Assembly (NCBI GenBank): GCA_900321655.1
Contig: ONWU01000033.1
Location: 1 to 36,214, forward strand
Direction of reading: 5' to 3'
Length of the DNA: 36,214 nucleotides
Origin: an uncultured Bacteroidales bacterium
Lineage (GTDB): Bacteria > Bacteroidota > Bacteroidia > Bacteroidales > UBA932
A program made the position numbers and the translations under genes. The notes under the pieces were generated by a model. The model did not search any database. It was not told where the DNA came from and saw only the letters and a list, made by a program, of their open reading frames with translations. Shown here one piece after another: positions 1 to 7,160 of the stretch; position 1 is the first letter of the stretch; every line of letters starts with the position of its first letter.

Positions 1-135
1 GAAGCCGTGGACGGCAACCGCGACCGCTTCATCTACGAAGCCTCCGACCTGGTGTACCACCTGCTGGTGCTGATGGAAAGCATGGACGTCTCCCTCTCCG
101 ACCTGGAAAAAGAGCTCTCCTTCCGGCACAAATAG
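1..135 (+). CDS. hisE: Phosphoribosyl-ATP pyrophosphatase, C-terminal end (HisE or HisE part of HisIE), partial
   Basis: The frame is open from base 1 to a TAG at 133-135 and encodes the last 44 residues of a protein cut by the window edge. The pattern EAVDGN, then EASDLVYHLLVLM, then a terminal RHK is characteristic of the HisE (PRA-PH) fold. This enzyme hydrolyses phosphoribosyl-ATP to phosphoribosyl-AMP in histidine synthesis, and the acidic and His residues in the EA-D-H helix belong to the metal-binding region of the family. In this phylum HisE is usually the C-terminal half of a bifunctional HisIE, but the fragment cannot show whether HisI is attached. The next gene on the same strand starts 54 bases later and is unrelated to histidine synthesis. 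Confidence 0.85.
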   Translation, partial: EAVDGNRDRFIYEASDLVYHLLVLMESMDVSLSDLEKELSFRHK

Positions 136-189
136 TCCCTTCGGAATAAGTAACTTTTTCCGTATATTAGCGGAACCAACCCTGACACT

Positions 190-732
190 ATGATGAGCAA
201 TATCGACAACATCCTCGCTTTTAACCGGGAGTATGTGGCTTCCAAAGGGTACGAAAAGCATATTACAGACAAGTACCCGGACAAAAAACTGGCTATTCTC
301 AGCTGTATGGACACGCGTCTGTCTGTCCTGCTACCGGAAGCCCTGGGGCTGCAAAACGGCGATGCAAAGATTATCAAGAACGCCGGAGCCGTGGTGCTTT
401 CACCCTGGGATTCCGTGGTACGGAGCCTGATTGTAGCTGTGTATGAACTGGGCGTGAAAGAGATTATGGTAGTGGCCCACACAACCTGTGGAGCCTGCCA
501 TATGAGCTTTTCCCACTTCCGGGAGGAGATGCTTGAGAGGGGCATTCCGGAGAGCGAACTATCCCGCACCGATGTAGACCTCCACGCATGGCTGGAAGGC
601 TTCAAGGACACGGAGGACTCCGTGCGAAAGACCGTTGATTCCATCGTCCGTCACCCGCTCATCCCCAAGGACATCGTTGTACGGGGATTCATAATTGACT
701 CGGTGACCGGGGCTTTGACGGAAATCCGCTAA
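190..732 (+). CDS. Beta-class carbonic anhydrase (short type)
   Basis: This 180-residue protein carries the complete beta-carbonic anhydrase active site: SCMDTRL gives zinc ligand Cys39 and the catalytic Asp41-Arg43 dyad, and HTTCGAC gives ligands His97 and Cys100. It should interconvert CO2 and bicarbonate in the cytoplasm. It is shorter than the E. coli Can type (about 220 residues) and resembles the compact group with C-D-R and H-x-x-C signatures. ATG 190 is chosen; a second ATG follows directly at 193, and no clear ribosome-binding site distinguishes them. A weak promoter candidate, TAACTTTT at 151-158 (one mismatch to TAnnTTTG), lies in the short gap after hisE. It appears to be a single-gene unit, followed by a convergent gene. 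Confidence 0.93.
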   Translation: MMSNIDNILAFNREYVASKGYEKHITDKYPDKKLAILSCMDTRLSVLLPEALGLQNGDAKIIKNAGAVVLSPWDSVVRSLIVAVYELGVKEIMVVAHTTCGACHMSFSHFREEMLERGIPESELSRTDVDLHAWLEGFKDTEDSVRKTVDSIVRHPLIPKDIVVRGFIIDSVTGALTEIR

Positions 733-743
733 AATCGAAACAC

Positions 744-1568
744 TTATTTGCCCTTCAAAGACTGGCAGATGGCGGCGATGACCTCCTGCTGGGCTTTCGC
801 GCTGAACCCGTGCCCCTCACCGGGCAGGACAGTCAGTGTGGCGTTTCGGTATGCTTCTTTGGCCCTTTCGGAGTATGAGAGGTTCACTACCTGGTCCTTA
901 TCACCGTGATAGATGGAAACGGGGCCTTCGTATTGGCTGATGGTGGGGTAGACATCCAGGTCGTAAAGCCCTTCCAGGTACGCGTGGCTAAGCTTGAGGC
1001 CCCAGAAGTCCAACTCCTTCGGCATATCCGAAAGAGCGGGATACATCCCCACCCAGTCGTCCTTGATACAGAGGGCCGGATAGATAAGAACCAGCCTCTC
1101 GATGGCTGAGCCCCTCTCTGCCGCCACCAGCGAACTCACCATCCCTCCCTGGCTCTCTCCTATGAGGGTGATGTGTTCCTTATCGATATAATCCTCCTTG
1201 GAAAGAGCATCCATAACGGACTTTAGATCCTGTGCCTCCGAAAAGATGGACATCCCGGTGGTTTCCCCGTCCGAGCGGCTGTCGTTGGAACCGCCGCAGA
1301 AATCATAGCAGTACACGGCATATCCCAAGGGCGCGAGCGCCTCGGCGTAGGCTTTTCCCGCCTGATGGGAACCTCCGTAGCCGTGGGATACAATCACCAG
1401 CGGAGCTTTCTTCACGCCTTCCGGCCGATACAGGATGCCGAAGATACGGTTGGAACCATTCCGGAGCCACAGTTCATCCACCGTGTAGGCTCCCTTCCTG
1501 CCTGTGGAGCTGTTCCCGCAGGAGGTTAGAATGATGGCAAGGGCCATTAGAGTAAGCAGTCTTTTCAT
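744..1568 (-). CDS. Alpha/beta-hydrolase lipoprotein (esterase-like)
   Basis: The start is placed at ATG 1568, not at upstream in-frame codons, because it begins a lipoprotein signal peptide (MKRLLTLMALAIILTSC, lipobox Cys17) and lies just 3' of a TATATTTG box. The 274-residue product has the alpha/beta-hydrolase fold: oxyanion region SHGYGG (61-66), nucleophile elbow GESQGG with Ser139, acid Asp225 in HGDKDQVV, and His253 in GEGHGF. It is probably an envelope-anchored serine esterase; the motifs resemble cinnamoyl/feruloyl esterases and acyl-CoA thioesterase-like hydrolases, but the substrate cannot be inferred. It is convergent with the carbonic anhydrase gene and divergent from dnaN. Confidence 0.85.
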   Translation of the reverse strand: MKRLLTLMALAIILTSCGNSSTGRKGAYTVDELWLRNGSNRIFGILYRPEGVKKAPLVIVSHGYGGSHQAGKAYAEALAPLGYAVYCYDFCGGSNDSRSDGETTGMSIFSEAQDLKSVMDALSKEDYIDKEHITLIGESQGGMVSSLVAAERGSAIERLVLIYPALCIKDDWVGMYPALSDMPKELDFWGLKLSHAYLEGLYDLDVYPTISQYEGPVSIYHGDKDQVVNLSYSERAKEAYRNATLTVLPGEGHGFSAKAQQEVIAAICQSLKGK

Positions 1569-1575
1569 TTCTCTG

Positions 1576-1583
1576 CAAATATA
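1576..1583 (-). promoter_or_regulatory. -7 promoter box of the hydrolase gene (TATATTTG)
   Basis: The minus strand reads TATATTTG, an exact match to TAnnTTTG. Only seven bases separate it from ATG 1568, so the transcript would be leaderless or nearly so. No clear TTTG -33 element is visible. Confidence 0.6.
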
Positions 1584-1614
1584 ACTCTTTCTTTCTAATT
1601 CTGCTTCCCGATTC

Positions 1615-1646
1615 TCGTACACGAAAATGCCTGTTTTGGTGTACGA
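1615..1646. repeat. Stem-loop repeat element, copy 1 (intergenic)
   Basis: The left arm TCGTACACGAAAA and right arm TTTTGGTGTACGA form a 13-bp stem with one G-G mismatch around a six-base loop. The inner 12-base arms, including the mismatch, are identical to those at 24197-24226 inside tilS; only the loop differs. It lies between the divergent hydrolase gene and dnaN, about 30 bases upstream of the hydrolase -7 box. Confidence 0.8.
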
Positions 1647-1648
1647 GG

Positions 1649-1736
1649 CCGGGACCGGGGACGGAAAGGACACGGACCTGCGACGGAAAAGGCACGGACC
1701 TGCGACGGAAACCTCGGAGACCGGGGACAGGAAGGA
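1649..1736. repeat. Four tandem 22-bp repeat units upstream of dnaN
   Basis: Four consecutive 22-base units start at 1649, 1671, 1693 and 1715. Units 2 and 3 share their first 19 bases (core CACGGACCTGCGACGGAAA). Units 1 and 4 match each other at 18 of 22 positions and share GACCGGGGAC. The array ends 37 bases before the dnaN -7 box and contains no gene-like reading frame. Its function is unknown; the period is close to two helical turns, as in protein-binding iterons. Confidence 0.75.
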
Positions 1737-1773
1737 TTTTGATGTCGGATTAGGGCTTTTTCAAGAAAATGAT

Positions 1774-1781
1774 TATATTTG
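1774..1781 (+). promoter_or_regulatory. -7 promoter box of dnaN (TATATTTG)
   Basis: This exact TAnnTTTG match lies 27 bases before the dnaN start. A T-rich stretch at 1757-1761 is a loose -33 candidate. The leader between box and start is A-rich, as is usual in this phylum. Confidence 0.7.
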
Positions 1782-1808
1782 TGAACTGAGAACAAAAGTA
1801 CACAAGAT

Positions 1809-2930
1809 ATGAATCTGACCATTTCCAGCACCAATCTCCTGAAGGCCCTGATGGACGTTTCCAAGGCCATCCCGTCCAAGTCTCCGCTTCCCATCCTGGA
1901 GAACTTCCTCTTTGTACTCAAGGACGGCAAGTTGGAAATCACCGCCTCGGACTCCGAGCTCACCCTTCGCACCAGCGTAGAGGCAGAAAGCGCCGAAGAA
2001 GACGGCTCCGTAGCCGTTCCGGCCCGTCATATGACAGACCTTCTGAAGGAACTGCCGGACCAGCCCCTCCGCATCAAGACGGTGTCGGATGCCTCCTTCG
2101 AGTGCAGCTGGGCCAGCGGTAACTCCGTGCTCCCCTACTTCCCGGCAGACGATTACCCGGAGATCAAAACCACGGGGGACGATGCCCTGAAGGTTACCTT
2201 CCCGGCAGAAAGCCTGGTAGACGGCATCCAGAGCACCATCTACGCCGCCGCAGACGACGAGATCCGTCCCGTGATGAACGGTATCTTCTTCGACATAGAT
2301 ATGGAAAGCACCACGCTGGTGGCCTCAGATTCCCACAAGCTCATCTGCTACACCACCAAGGATGTGAAGGCGGAGGAAAAGTCCTCCTTCATCCTGCACA
2401 AGAAGCCGGCCGCCGTACTGCGCTCCATCATCGGCAAGGATGTGGAGAACGTGGAAATTGCCTTTGACAGTTCCACCGCCCAGTTCACCTTCGGCAGCAC
2501 CACCATGGTTTGCCGCCTGGTGGTGGGCAAGTATCCCAAGTACAGGGACGTCATCCCTATGAACAACTCCAACGTGCTGCAGATAGACCGCCAGCTCCTC
2601 CTGAACACGGTAAAGCGTGTGGCCGTGTGTGCCAACAAGGCCTCCAACCACATCAAATTCACCCTCAAGGAAGGCCAGCTGGAAATTTCCGCCCAGGATC
2701 TGGGCTTCGCCCTGGCCGCCTACGAGAAGATCAACTGCAGCTATGCAGGTGACGAACTCACCATCGGCTTCAAGAGCACCTTCCTCACGGAAATCCTGGC
2801 CAATATGAGCTGCGGCGGCCTGGTGATCAAGTTTGCCGATGCCCGCCGCGCCGCCCTCATCCTCCCCGCCGAAGAAGAGGCCGAGGTGGAGAAGGTCTGC
2901 GGTATCTTAATGCCTATTATGATCCAATAA
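1809..2930 (+). CDS. dnaN: DNA polymerase III beta subunit (sliding clamp)
   Basis: This 373-residue protein has normal length and sequence for the bacterial beta clamp: N-terminal MNLTISSTNLLKALMDVSKAIPSKSPLPILENFLF, residues 1-36 in outline, the middle-domain phrase IRPVMNGIFFDI, and a C-terminal PIMIQ ending. The clamp is a ring of three repeated domains per subunit that encircles DNA, tethers polymerase III and recruits repair factors. The start follows its own promoter and is immediately followed in sequence by the conserved first strand. The downstream exonuclease gene begins five bases after the stop, so the two are probably cotranscribed, which fits a joint role in replication. dnaA is not beside it in this window. 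Confidence 0.97.
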   Translation: MNLTISSTNLLKALMDVSKAIPSKSPLPILENFLFVLKDGKLEITASDSELTLRTSVEAESAEEDGSVAVPARHMTDLLKELPDQPLRIKTVSDASFECSWASGNSVLPYFPADDYPEIKTTGDDALKVTFPAESLVDGIQSTIYAAADDEIRPVMNGIFFDIDMESTTLVASDSHKLICYTTKDVKAEEKSSFILHKKPAAVLRSIIGKDVENVEIAFDSSTAQFTFGSTTMVCRLVVGKYPKYRDVIPMNNSNVLQIDRQLLLNTVKRVAVCANKASNHIKFTLKEGQLEISAQDLGFALAAYEKINCSYAGDELTIGFKSTFLTEILANMSCGGLVIKFADARRAALILPAEEEAEVEKVCGILMPIMIQ

Positions 2931-2935
2931 GTTCT

Positions 2936-3826
2936 ATGGAACTCAATCTTCAACGGCCGCTGCTCTTCTTCGATATAGAGAGCACCGGCCTTAATATTGC
3001 CACCGACTGCATCTGTGAGCTTAGTTTTGTGAAAGCGCTGCCCTCCGGGGAGACGCGCATCAAAACCTGGCGCTTCAAGCCCTGGGACTATGTGGCCCAG
3101 CGGCAGTATCCCATCCATCCCCAGGCATCGGCCGTAAACGGCATCAAAGACGAGGACCTGAAAGACTGCCCCCGTTTCTGCGACAGCGTGGACGAAGTAG
3201 TGGAATGGATAGCCGATGCAGACCTCGCCGGCTTCAACAGCGCCAAGTTCGACCTCCCGATGCTGGCGGAGGAAATCGAGAGGGTGCGCCTGTATATGCA
3301 CAAGGACATAGACATAGACCTCCATTCCAAGCTGATGGTGGATGTCCAGAACATCTACCACTATATGGAACCCCGCAACCTGAAGGCGGCGTACCGCTTC
3401 TACTGCGGAGGAGAGGACTTTGAGAACGCTCATACGGCCGAGGCAGATACCGTGGCCACCTATGAGGTGCTCAAGGGTCAGCTGGATATGTATCCGGACA
3501 AGCTGAAGAACGATGTGGGCTTCCTGGCCACCGTGGCCGGCCGGCCCCGCACGGTAGACTATGCCGGGCGCCTTATCCTGGGAGACAACGGAGAGGCCGT
3601 CGTCAGCTTCGGCAAACACAAGGGAAAGACCGCCCGCGAAGTGTGGAACACAGAACCCTCCTACTTCTCCTGGATCGAGGGAGGAGACTTCACTCTGGAC
3701 ACCAAACGCCAGTTCGCCCGGCTCAAGGCCCAGTTCCAGAAAGAGCGCAAGGAGGCATTAAACAGACCAGCCACCACAGACGAGCTGCAGGGGCTGGCCG
3801 ATAAATTCAACGGACGTCTCTTTTAG
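2936..3826 (+). CDS. DnaQ-like DEDDh 3'-5' exonuclease
   Basis: This 296-residue protein has the three exonuclease motifs of the DnaQ superfamily: FDIESTG (Asp13, Glu15), GFNSAKFDLPML (Asp106) and AHTAEADT (His166, Asp171), giving the DEDDh type. The region VSFGKHKGKTAREVWNTEP toward the C terminus resembles the small domain found at the end of exodeoxyribonuclease X-type proteins. It probably removes nucleotides from 3' ends as a proofreading subunit (epsilon-like) or repair exonuclease; which of the two cannot be decided. It lies five bases behind dnaN. Its TAG overlaps by four bases (3823-3826) the stop of the convergent TonB-domain gene. Confidence 0.9.
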   Translation: MELNLQRPLLFFDIESTGLNIATDCICELSFVKALPSGETRIKTWRFKPWDYVAQRQYPIHPQASAVNGIKDEDLKDCPRFCDSVDEVVEWIADADLAGFNSAKFDLPMLAEEIERVRLYMHKDIDIDLHSKLMVDVQNIYHYMEPRNLKAAYRFYCGGEDFENAHTAEADTVATYEVLKGQLDMYPDKLKNDVGFLATVAGRPRTVDYAGRLILGDNGEAVVSFGKHKGKTAREVWNTEPSYFSWIEGGDFTLDTKRQFARLKAQFQKERKEALNRPATTDELQGLADKFNGRLF

Positions 3827-4398
3827 TTGAGGCGGAAGACAACCGGGAAGGTATATCTTACGTTCACGGGGTTGCCGTTCTGGGTGCCGGGCTCCCACTT
3901 GGGAGAAGCGGTGACCACACGCACAGCCTCGTTGTCCAGTGCTTCATTCACGCCACGGACCACCTGAACATCCTCTACCTGGCCTTCCTTGTTCACCGTG
4001 AACTGGAGAACCACTCTGCCCTGGATGTTCTGGTCGATGGCATCCTGGGGATACTGCATCTGCTCGCTCACCCATTTGGAGAACTCGTTGGCGTCGCTGT
4101 CATTGAACGTGGGCTTGTTTTCCACCACGGAGAAAGGAATGGCGGCGTTGGGGTTCTTCTTGAGCATCTCCTCGGGAGTTTCCACCAGACCGGCAGCCTG
4201 GGCGGCGGAGAGTTTCTCCATAGCGGCCTTGGCATCCATTTCCTGATCGGCATCAACGGCCTCGATAGCCGCTTCCATAGCGTTTTCGGCCCTTTCAATA
4301 GCATCTTCCTCAGCGGCCTGGGCCTTCTTGGAACCGTTGTTCTTGCAGCCCACCATCACAATGGCGGCAACTGCCATCAAAAGATAAACTTTGCGCAT
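3823..4398 (-). CDS. Lipoprotein with C-terminal TonB domain
   Basis: This 191-residue protein begins with a lipoprotein signal (MRKVYLLMAVAAIVMVGC, Cys18), followed by an Ala/Glu-rich, probably helical stretch (about 25-75). It ends in a TonB C-terminal domain (about 105-191), recognisable from YPQDAIDQNIQGRVVLQFTV, the GxV motif, and WEPGTQNGNPVNVRYTFPVVF. TonB proteins pass inner-membrane energy to outer-membrane receptors, but they normally have a transmembrane N terminus to contact ExbB/ExbD; here a lipid anchor replaces it. It may therefore be a periplasmic partner or modulator and not an energy transducer. It lies just downstream of the B12 operon but has its own promoter. Confidence 0.85.
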   Translation of the reverse strand: MRKVYLLMAVAAIVMVGCKNNGSKKAQAAEEDAIERAENAMEAAIEAVDADQEMDAKAAMEKLSAAQAAGLVETPEEMLKKNPNAAIPFSVVENKPTFNDSDANEFSKWVSEQMQYPQDAIDQNIQGRVVLQFTVNKEGQVEDVQVVRGVNEALDNEAVRVVTASPKWEPGTQNGNPVNVRYTFPVVFRLN

Positions 4399-4432
4399 AG
4401 TTATAATAGTTTTTGGTTACAGTTTCTGCCCG

Positions 4433-4465
4433 CAAAGATACTTATTTTTCAGGACTTTTTACAAA
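4433..4465 (-). promoter_or_regulatory. Promoter of the TonB-domain lipoprotein gene
   Basis: On the minus strand TTTG (4462-4465) is separated by 21 bases from TATCTTTG (4433-4440), a complete match to the Bacteroidota promoter pattern. The -33 element lies within the end of the upstream permease gene. The leader to ATG 4398 is 34 bases and A/T-rich. Confidence 0.75.
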
Positions 4466-5239
4466 AATCATGGCCATGAGCGGCAAGGCGATGATGGCCA
4501 TCGTGGCGCTGATGGGAAGATAAATGCCGAAATTCACAAACTCCACCACCAGGTAGGTAATCAGCAGCAGGCCCACGCCCATGGCACTGCTGATCCAGTA
4601 GTGCGCCCGGATGTCCTTTTTCTTGCAGATGAGGCGGCTCAGGTTGGGGACACCGAGGGAGATGAAGCCGATGGGGCCGCAGATGCTCACCGCGCTGGTA
4701 ACCAGGCACATAATGGCCAGCAGCAACCAGGCTTTGTCTGCGCTGGGAATCTCTATCTCTTCCTGGAAATGCCGGGTGAGCCTTTTTGCCTGCCAAAGCG
4801 CAACCCCGAAGCCCACGGCAAAGAGCACCAGGGAAAAGAGGATGTCTCCGGTTGTGACCCCTTCCAGGCGAAAGTTGGCGGCACCCCAGAGATAGTACTG
4901 CTTGAGGTGGTCTCCGGTGGGGGCGTTGGTAACCACGATGGTTCCCAGGCTGCCGATGAAGGTGCCGAAGAGGATGCCGAAGGTAATGAGCTGCTGGGTA
5001 TTCACCTTGAGGGTGACAAAGAAGCAGATGATGGTGCAGATAAGCGTGCAGATGAAACTGCCCACCGTGAGGGAGCACCAGCCGCTCATCGTGGCGGCCG
5101 CCGCGCCCAGGCAGGCGGCGCTGCCCAGCCCCAGGCTGTAGACATCTCCCAGCTGGTTGCGCCACAGATACTGCATCTGGATACCGCCCACGGGCAGGGC
5201 GATCCCGGATAACAAAACGTATAAAAGACTCAGTAACAT
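4442..5239 (-). CDS. btuC: FecCD/BtuC-family ABC transporter permease, N-terminally short
   Basis: This 265-residue, highly hydrophobic protein matches the FecCD permease family that imports corrinoids, haem and siderophores through the inner membrane. Family landmarks are LLSGIALPVGGIQMQYLWRNQLGD (positions 9-32), which corresponds to the usual G-A-L-x-x-x-G-x-x-x-Q-x-x-x-R-N-P-L-A motif, and GPIGFISLGVPNLSRLI. Members are usually 320-340 residues; this one starts directly in what is normally the second membrane helix, so roughly 60 N-terminal residues including helix 1 are missing. The btuB stop lies only four bases upstream, so no room exists for the missing part. The operon context points to cobalamin. 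No ATPase or binding-protein gene follows. Confidence 0.8.
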   Translation of the reverse strand: MLLSLLYVLLSGIALPVGGIQMQYLWRNQLGDVYSLGLGSAACLGAAAATMSGWCSLTVGSFICTLICTIICFFVTLKVNTQQLITFGILFGTFIGSLGTIVVTNAPTGDHLKQYYLWGAANFRLEGVTTGDILFSLVLFAVGFGVALWQAKRLTRHFQEEIEIPSADKAWLLLAIMCLVTSAVSICGPIGFISLGVPNLSRLICKKKDIRAHYWISSAMGVGLLLITYLVVEFVNFGIYLPISATMAIIALPLMAMIFVKSPEK

Positions 5240-5243
5240 AAGC

Positions 5244-7160
5244 TTATAAACTATATTCTAAAGATAACATTCCGTTAATTCCCGGCATCGGATAGCCCTG
5301 GACCACCTGGTAGGACCGGTTGAAGATGTTTTTAAGATGAACTCCTGCCGACAGTTTCCTCCAGCGGTAGGAAAGGGAAACGTCGCTGAGACTCCAGGGA
5401 TCCAGATGATAATCGGCCGTATTGGCACTCCGGGCCCACCTTTCTCCATAGAAGCTGGTATTCCAGGCCAGGGTCCAGCCTCTCCAATCGGCCTGCAGGT
5501 CTGCGCTGCCGCTGTGAAGGGGGATGTAGGGAATCTGGTTTCCCCACGTCTGGCCGCCGGGGGTGCTGTGGTCCAGCGCCTGTTGAAAGCTGTAGCGAAG
5601 GGTAAGCGTCACGCTCCAGTCTCCCTGGCGGAAGCGGGCCACTCCCTTCACATCCGCTCCGGCAATATCCACCAGGCCCAGGTTGAGCATAGTCCAGCGG
5701 AACTGGGAAGAGGTGGGGATGGCCACAATCTTGTTGCTCACCCGGTTGTAGTAGGGGCTCAGGTGCAAGGACCAGTTCCAGGCCTGCATTCCAAAGTGCA
5801 GACGAAGGTTCAGCCCCGTCTGAAAGGCCGATTCGGGCTCCAGGCGGGAGTTCCCCATCAGGCTGTAATAGAGGTCGTTGAAGCTGGGGAGCCGATAGCT
5901 CCGCTTCACAAAGGCATCGGCCTCCAGCCAGGGGAAAGGCGCGTAGAAGGCGCTGAGGGAGGGCATCCAGGCATCCCGGTAACGGTTTTCCCGGGTCCAT
6001 CCTCCGGCGTCCTTCCCATCAAACCGGTCCCAGGCCCCCTGGTACACCAGGTGGGCGGCCACCCGGAATGTTTCAAAGGCCAGGCGCGTAGCCAGGGCCA
6101 CCGTGAGCGTACCCCGACGGGGCCGGACAAACTGCCCCACGTCGGAGCCCAGGGCATTGTACTGGAAATCCGTGCTCAGGTCCACCGACCAGGGATCCAG
6201 GATCACATAGGACTGTGCCAGGGACCCATAGGCCGATGACTGACGGTAGTGAAGGTTGTAGGGCAGAGCCATCGGGTTCCTCTCCGGATGGGTGTCGTAG
6301 TGGGTGTAGTTGTTGGCGTATTTGAAGCGGAAAGCCGTGGTATAGCGCGGGTTCCATTCCTGGTTCCAGGAGCCCTGGAGAAAGAGGTCCTGGTCCGCCT
6401 GGCGCTCTGCGCTGAACGGAAAGCCCTGTGCCCGGCGGATGACCGGGCCGGGAAAGCCCCGCTCGGAACCATAAGTATAGAGGTGCAGGCGCCACTCTCC
6501 TCCCCGGGTGTTGCCAAACAGCTGGGTTTCCAGCCGGAGGCTCCGGATATCCCCGTTTTCCCGCACCAGGGTGGTGTCAAAACAGGGGAACTTGTATCGG
6601 CCATTGCTGCCCAAGAATTCGGCGGCGGCGCGCAGCATCACCTTTCCCAGCTTCCGGTCCCAGGTGACGGAGGGATTGATAGTGGCAAAGGAGCCGCCCC
6701 GAAGCCGGAGACGGAGGGCGTTAACCCGCGGAGTGGCAGTTCTCAGGTACACGGCTGCGCCAGTGGCATATTCCTTGGCCGTCTGCAGCCTCAGTGACTT
6801 CTGCCCGCTATAGAGGGAAACGGTTTCCAGTCCGTCCACGGAGAATCGGCCCAGGTCCACCTGCATATTCTGGGCATTGTCTATCTGGATGCCGTCCAGG
6901 AAAACGCCCACGTGCTCGCTACCCAGGCTCCTGACATTCACCGTCTTCAAACCGCCCACCCCGCCGTAGTCCTTCACCTGCACGCCGGTAAAGCGCTGCA
7001 GCACTTCGGCCACCTGGATGGGGGCCGATACCAGCGAATCCACCTGCACCGCCTCCGTGGCCCGCACCACGGGCCGCTCCTTGACGGCGTACACGGCAGC
7101 CGGCGCCAGCGTGTCCGGAGGTGCCTGCAGAAAAAGGGCTATGACCGCAGCAAGAATCAC
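5244..7160 (-). CDS. btuB: TonB-dependent outer-membrane receptor, BtuB-like (vitamin B12)
   Basis: This 638-residue protein has an N-terminal hydrophobic signal, a plug domain (about 40-150, with VQVKDYGGVGGLKTVNVRSLG and VGVFLDGIQID) and a beta-barrel ending in aromatic-terminated strands (SLEYSL). It belongs to the TonB-dependent receptors and is close in length to E. coli BtuB (about 600). The start is GTG 7160, giving a four-base GTGA overlap with the stop of the BtuG-like gene, so translation is probably coupled. A cobalamin riboswitch heads the operon, which supports B12 or another corrinoid as substrate. It lacks the N-terminal carboxypeptidase-like domain of SusC proteins. Confidence 0.9.
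   Translation of the reverse strand: MILAAVIALFLQAPPDTLAPAAVYAVKERPVVRATEAVQVDSLVSAPIQVAEVLQRFTGVQVKDYGGVGGLKTVNVRSLGSEHVGVFLDGIQIDNAQNMQVDLGRFSVDGLETVSLYSGQKSLRLQTAKEYATGAAVYLRTATPRVNALRLRLRGGSFATINPSVTWDRKLGKVMLRAAAEFLGSNGRYKFPCFDTTLVRENGDIRSLRLETQLFGNTRGGEWRLHLYTYGSERGFPGPVIRRAQGFPFSAERQADQDLFLQGSWNQEWNPRYTTAFRFKYANNYTHYDTHPERNPMALPYNLHYRQSSAYGSLAQSYVILDPWSVDLSTDFQYNALGSDVGQFVRPRRGTLTVALATRLAFETFRVAAHLVYQGAWDRFDGKDAGGWTRENRYRDAWMPSLSAFYAPFPWLEADAFVKRSYRLPSFNDLYYSLMGNSRLEPESAFQTGLNLRLHFGMQAWNWSLHLSPYYNRVSNKIVAIPTSSQFRWTMLNLGLVDIAGADVKGVARFRQGDWSVTLTLRYSFQQALDHSTPGGQTWGNQIPYIPLHSGSADLQADWRGWTLAWNTSFYGERWARSANTADYHLDPWSLSDVSLSYRWRKLSAGVHLKNIFNRSYQVVQGYPMPGINGMLSLEYSL

Noticed and set aside
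1627-1812. Small plus-strand open frame across the repeat array before dnaN
   Set aside because: It consists of the stem-loop and 22-bp repeats and overlaps the dnaN promoter; no domain or start signal supports translation.
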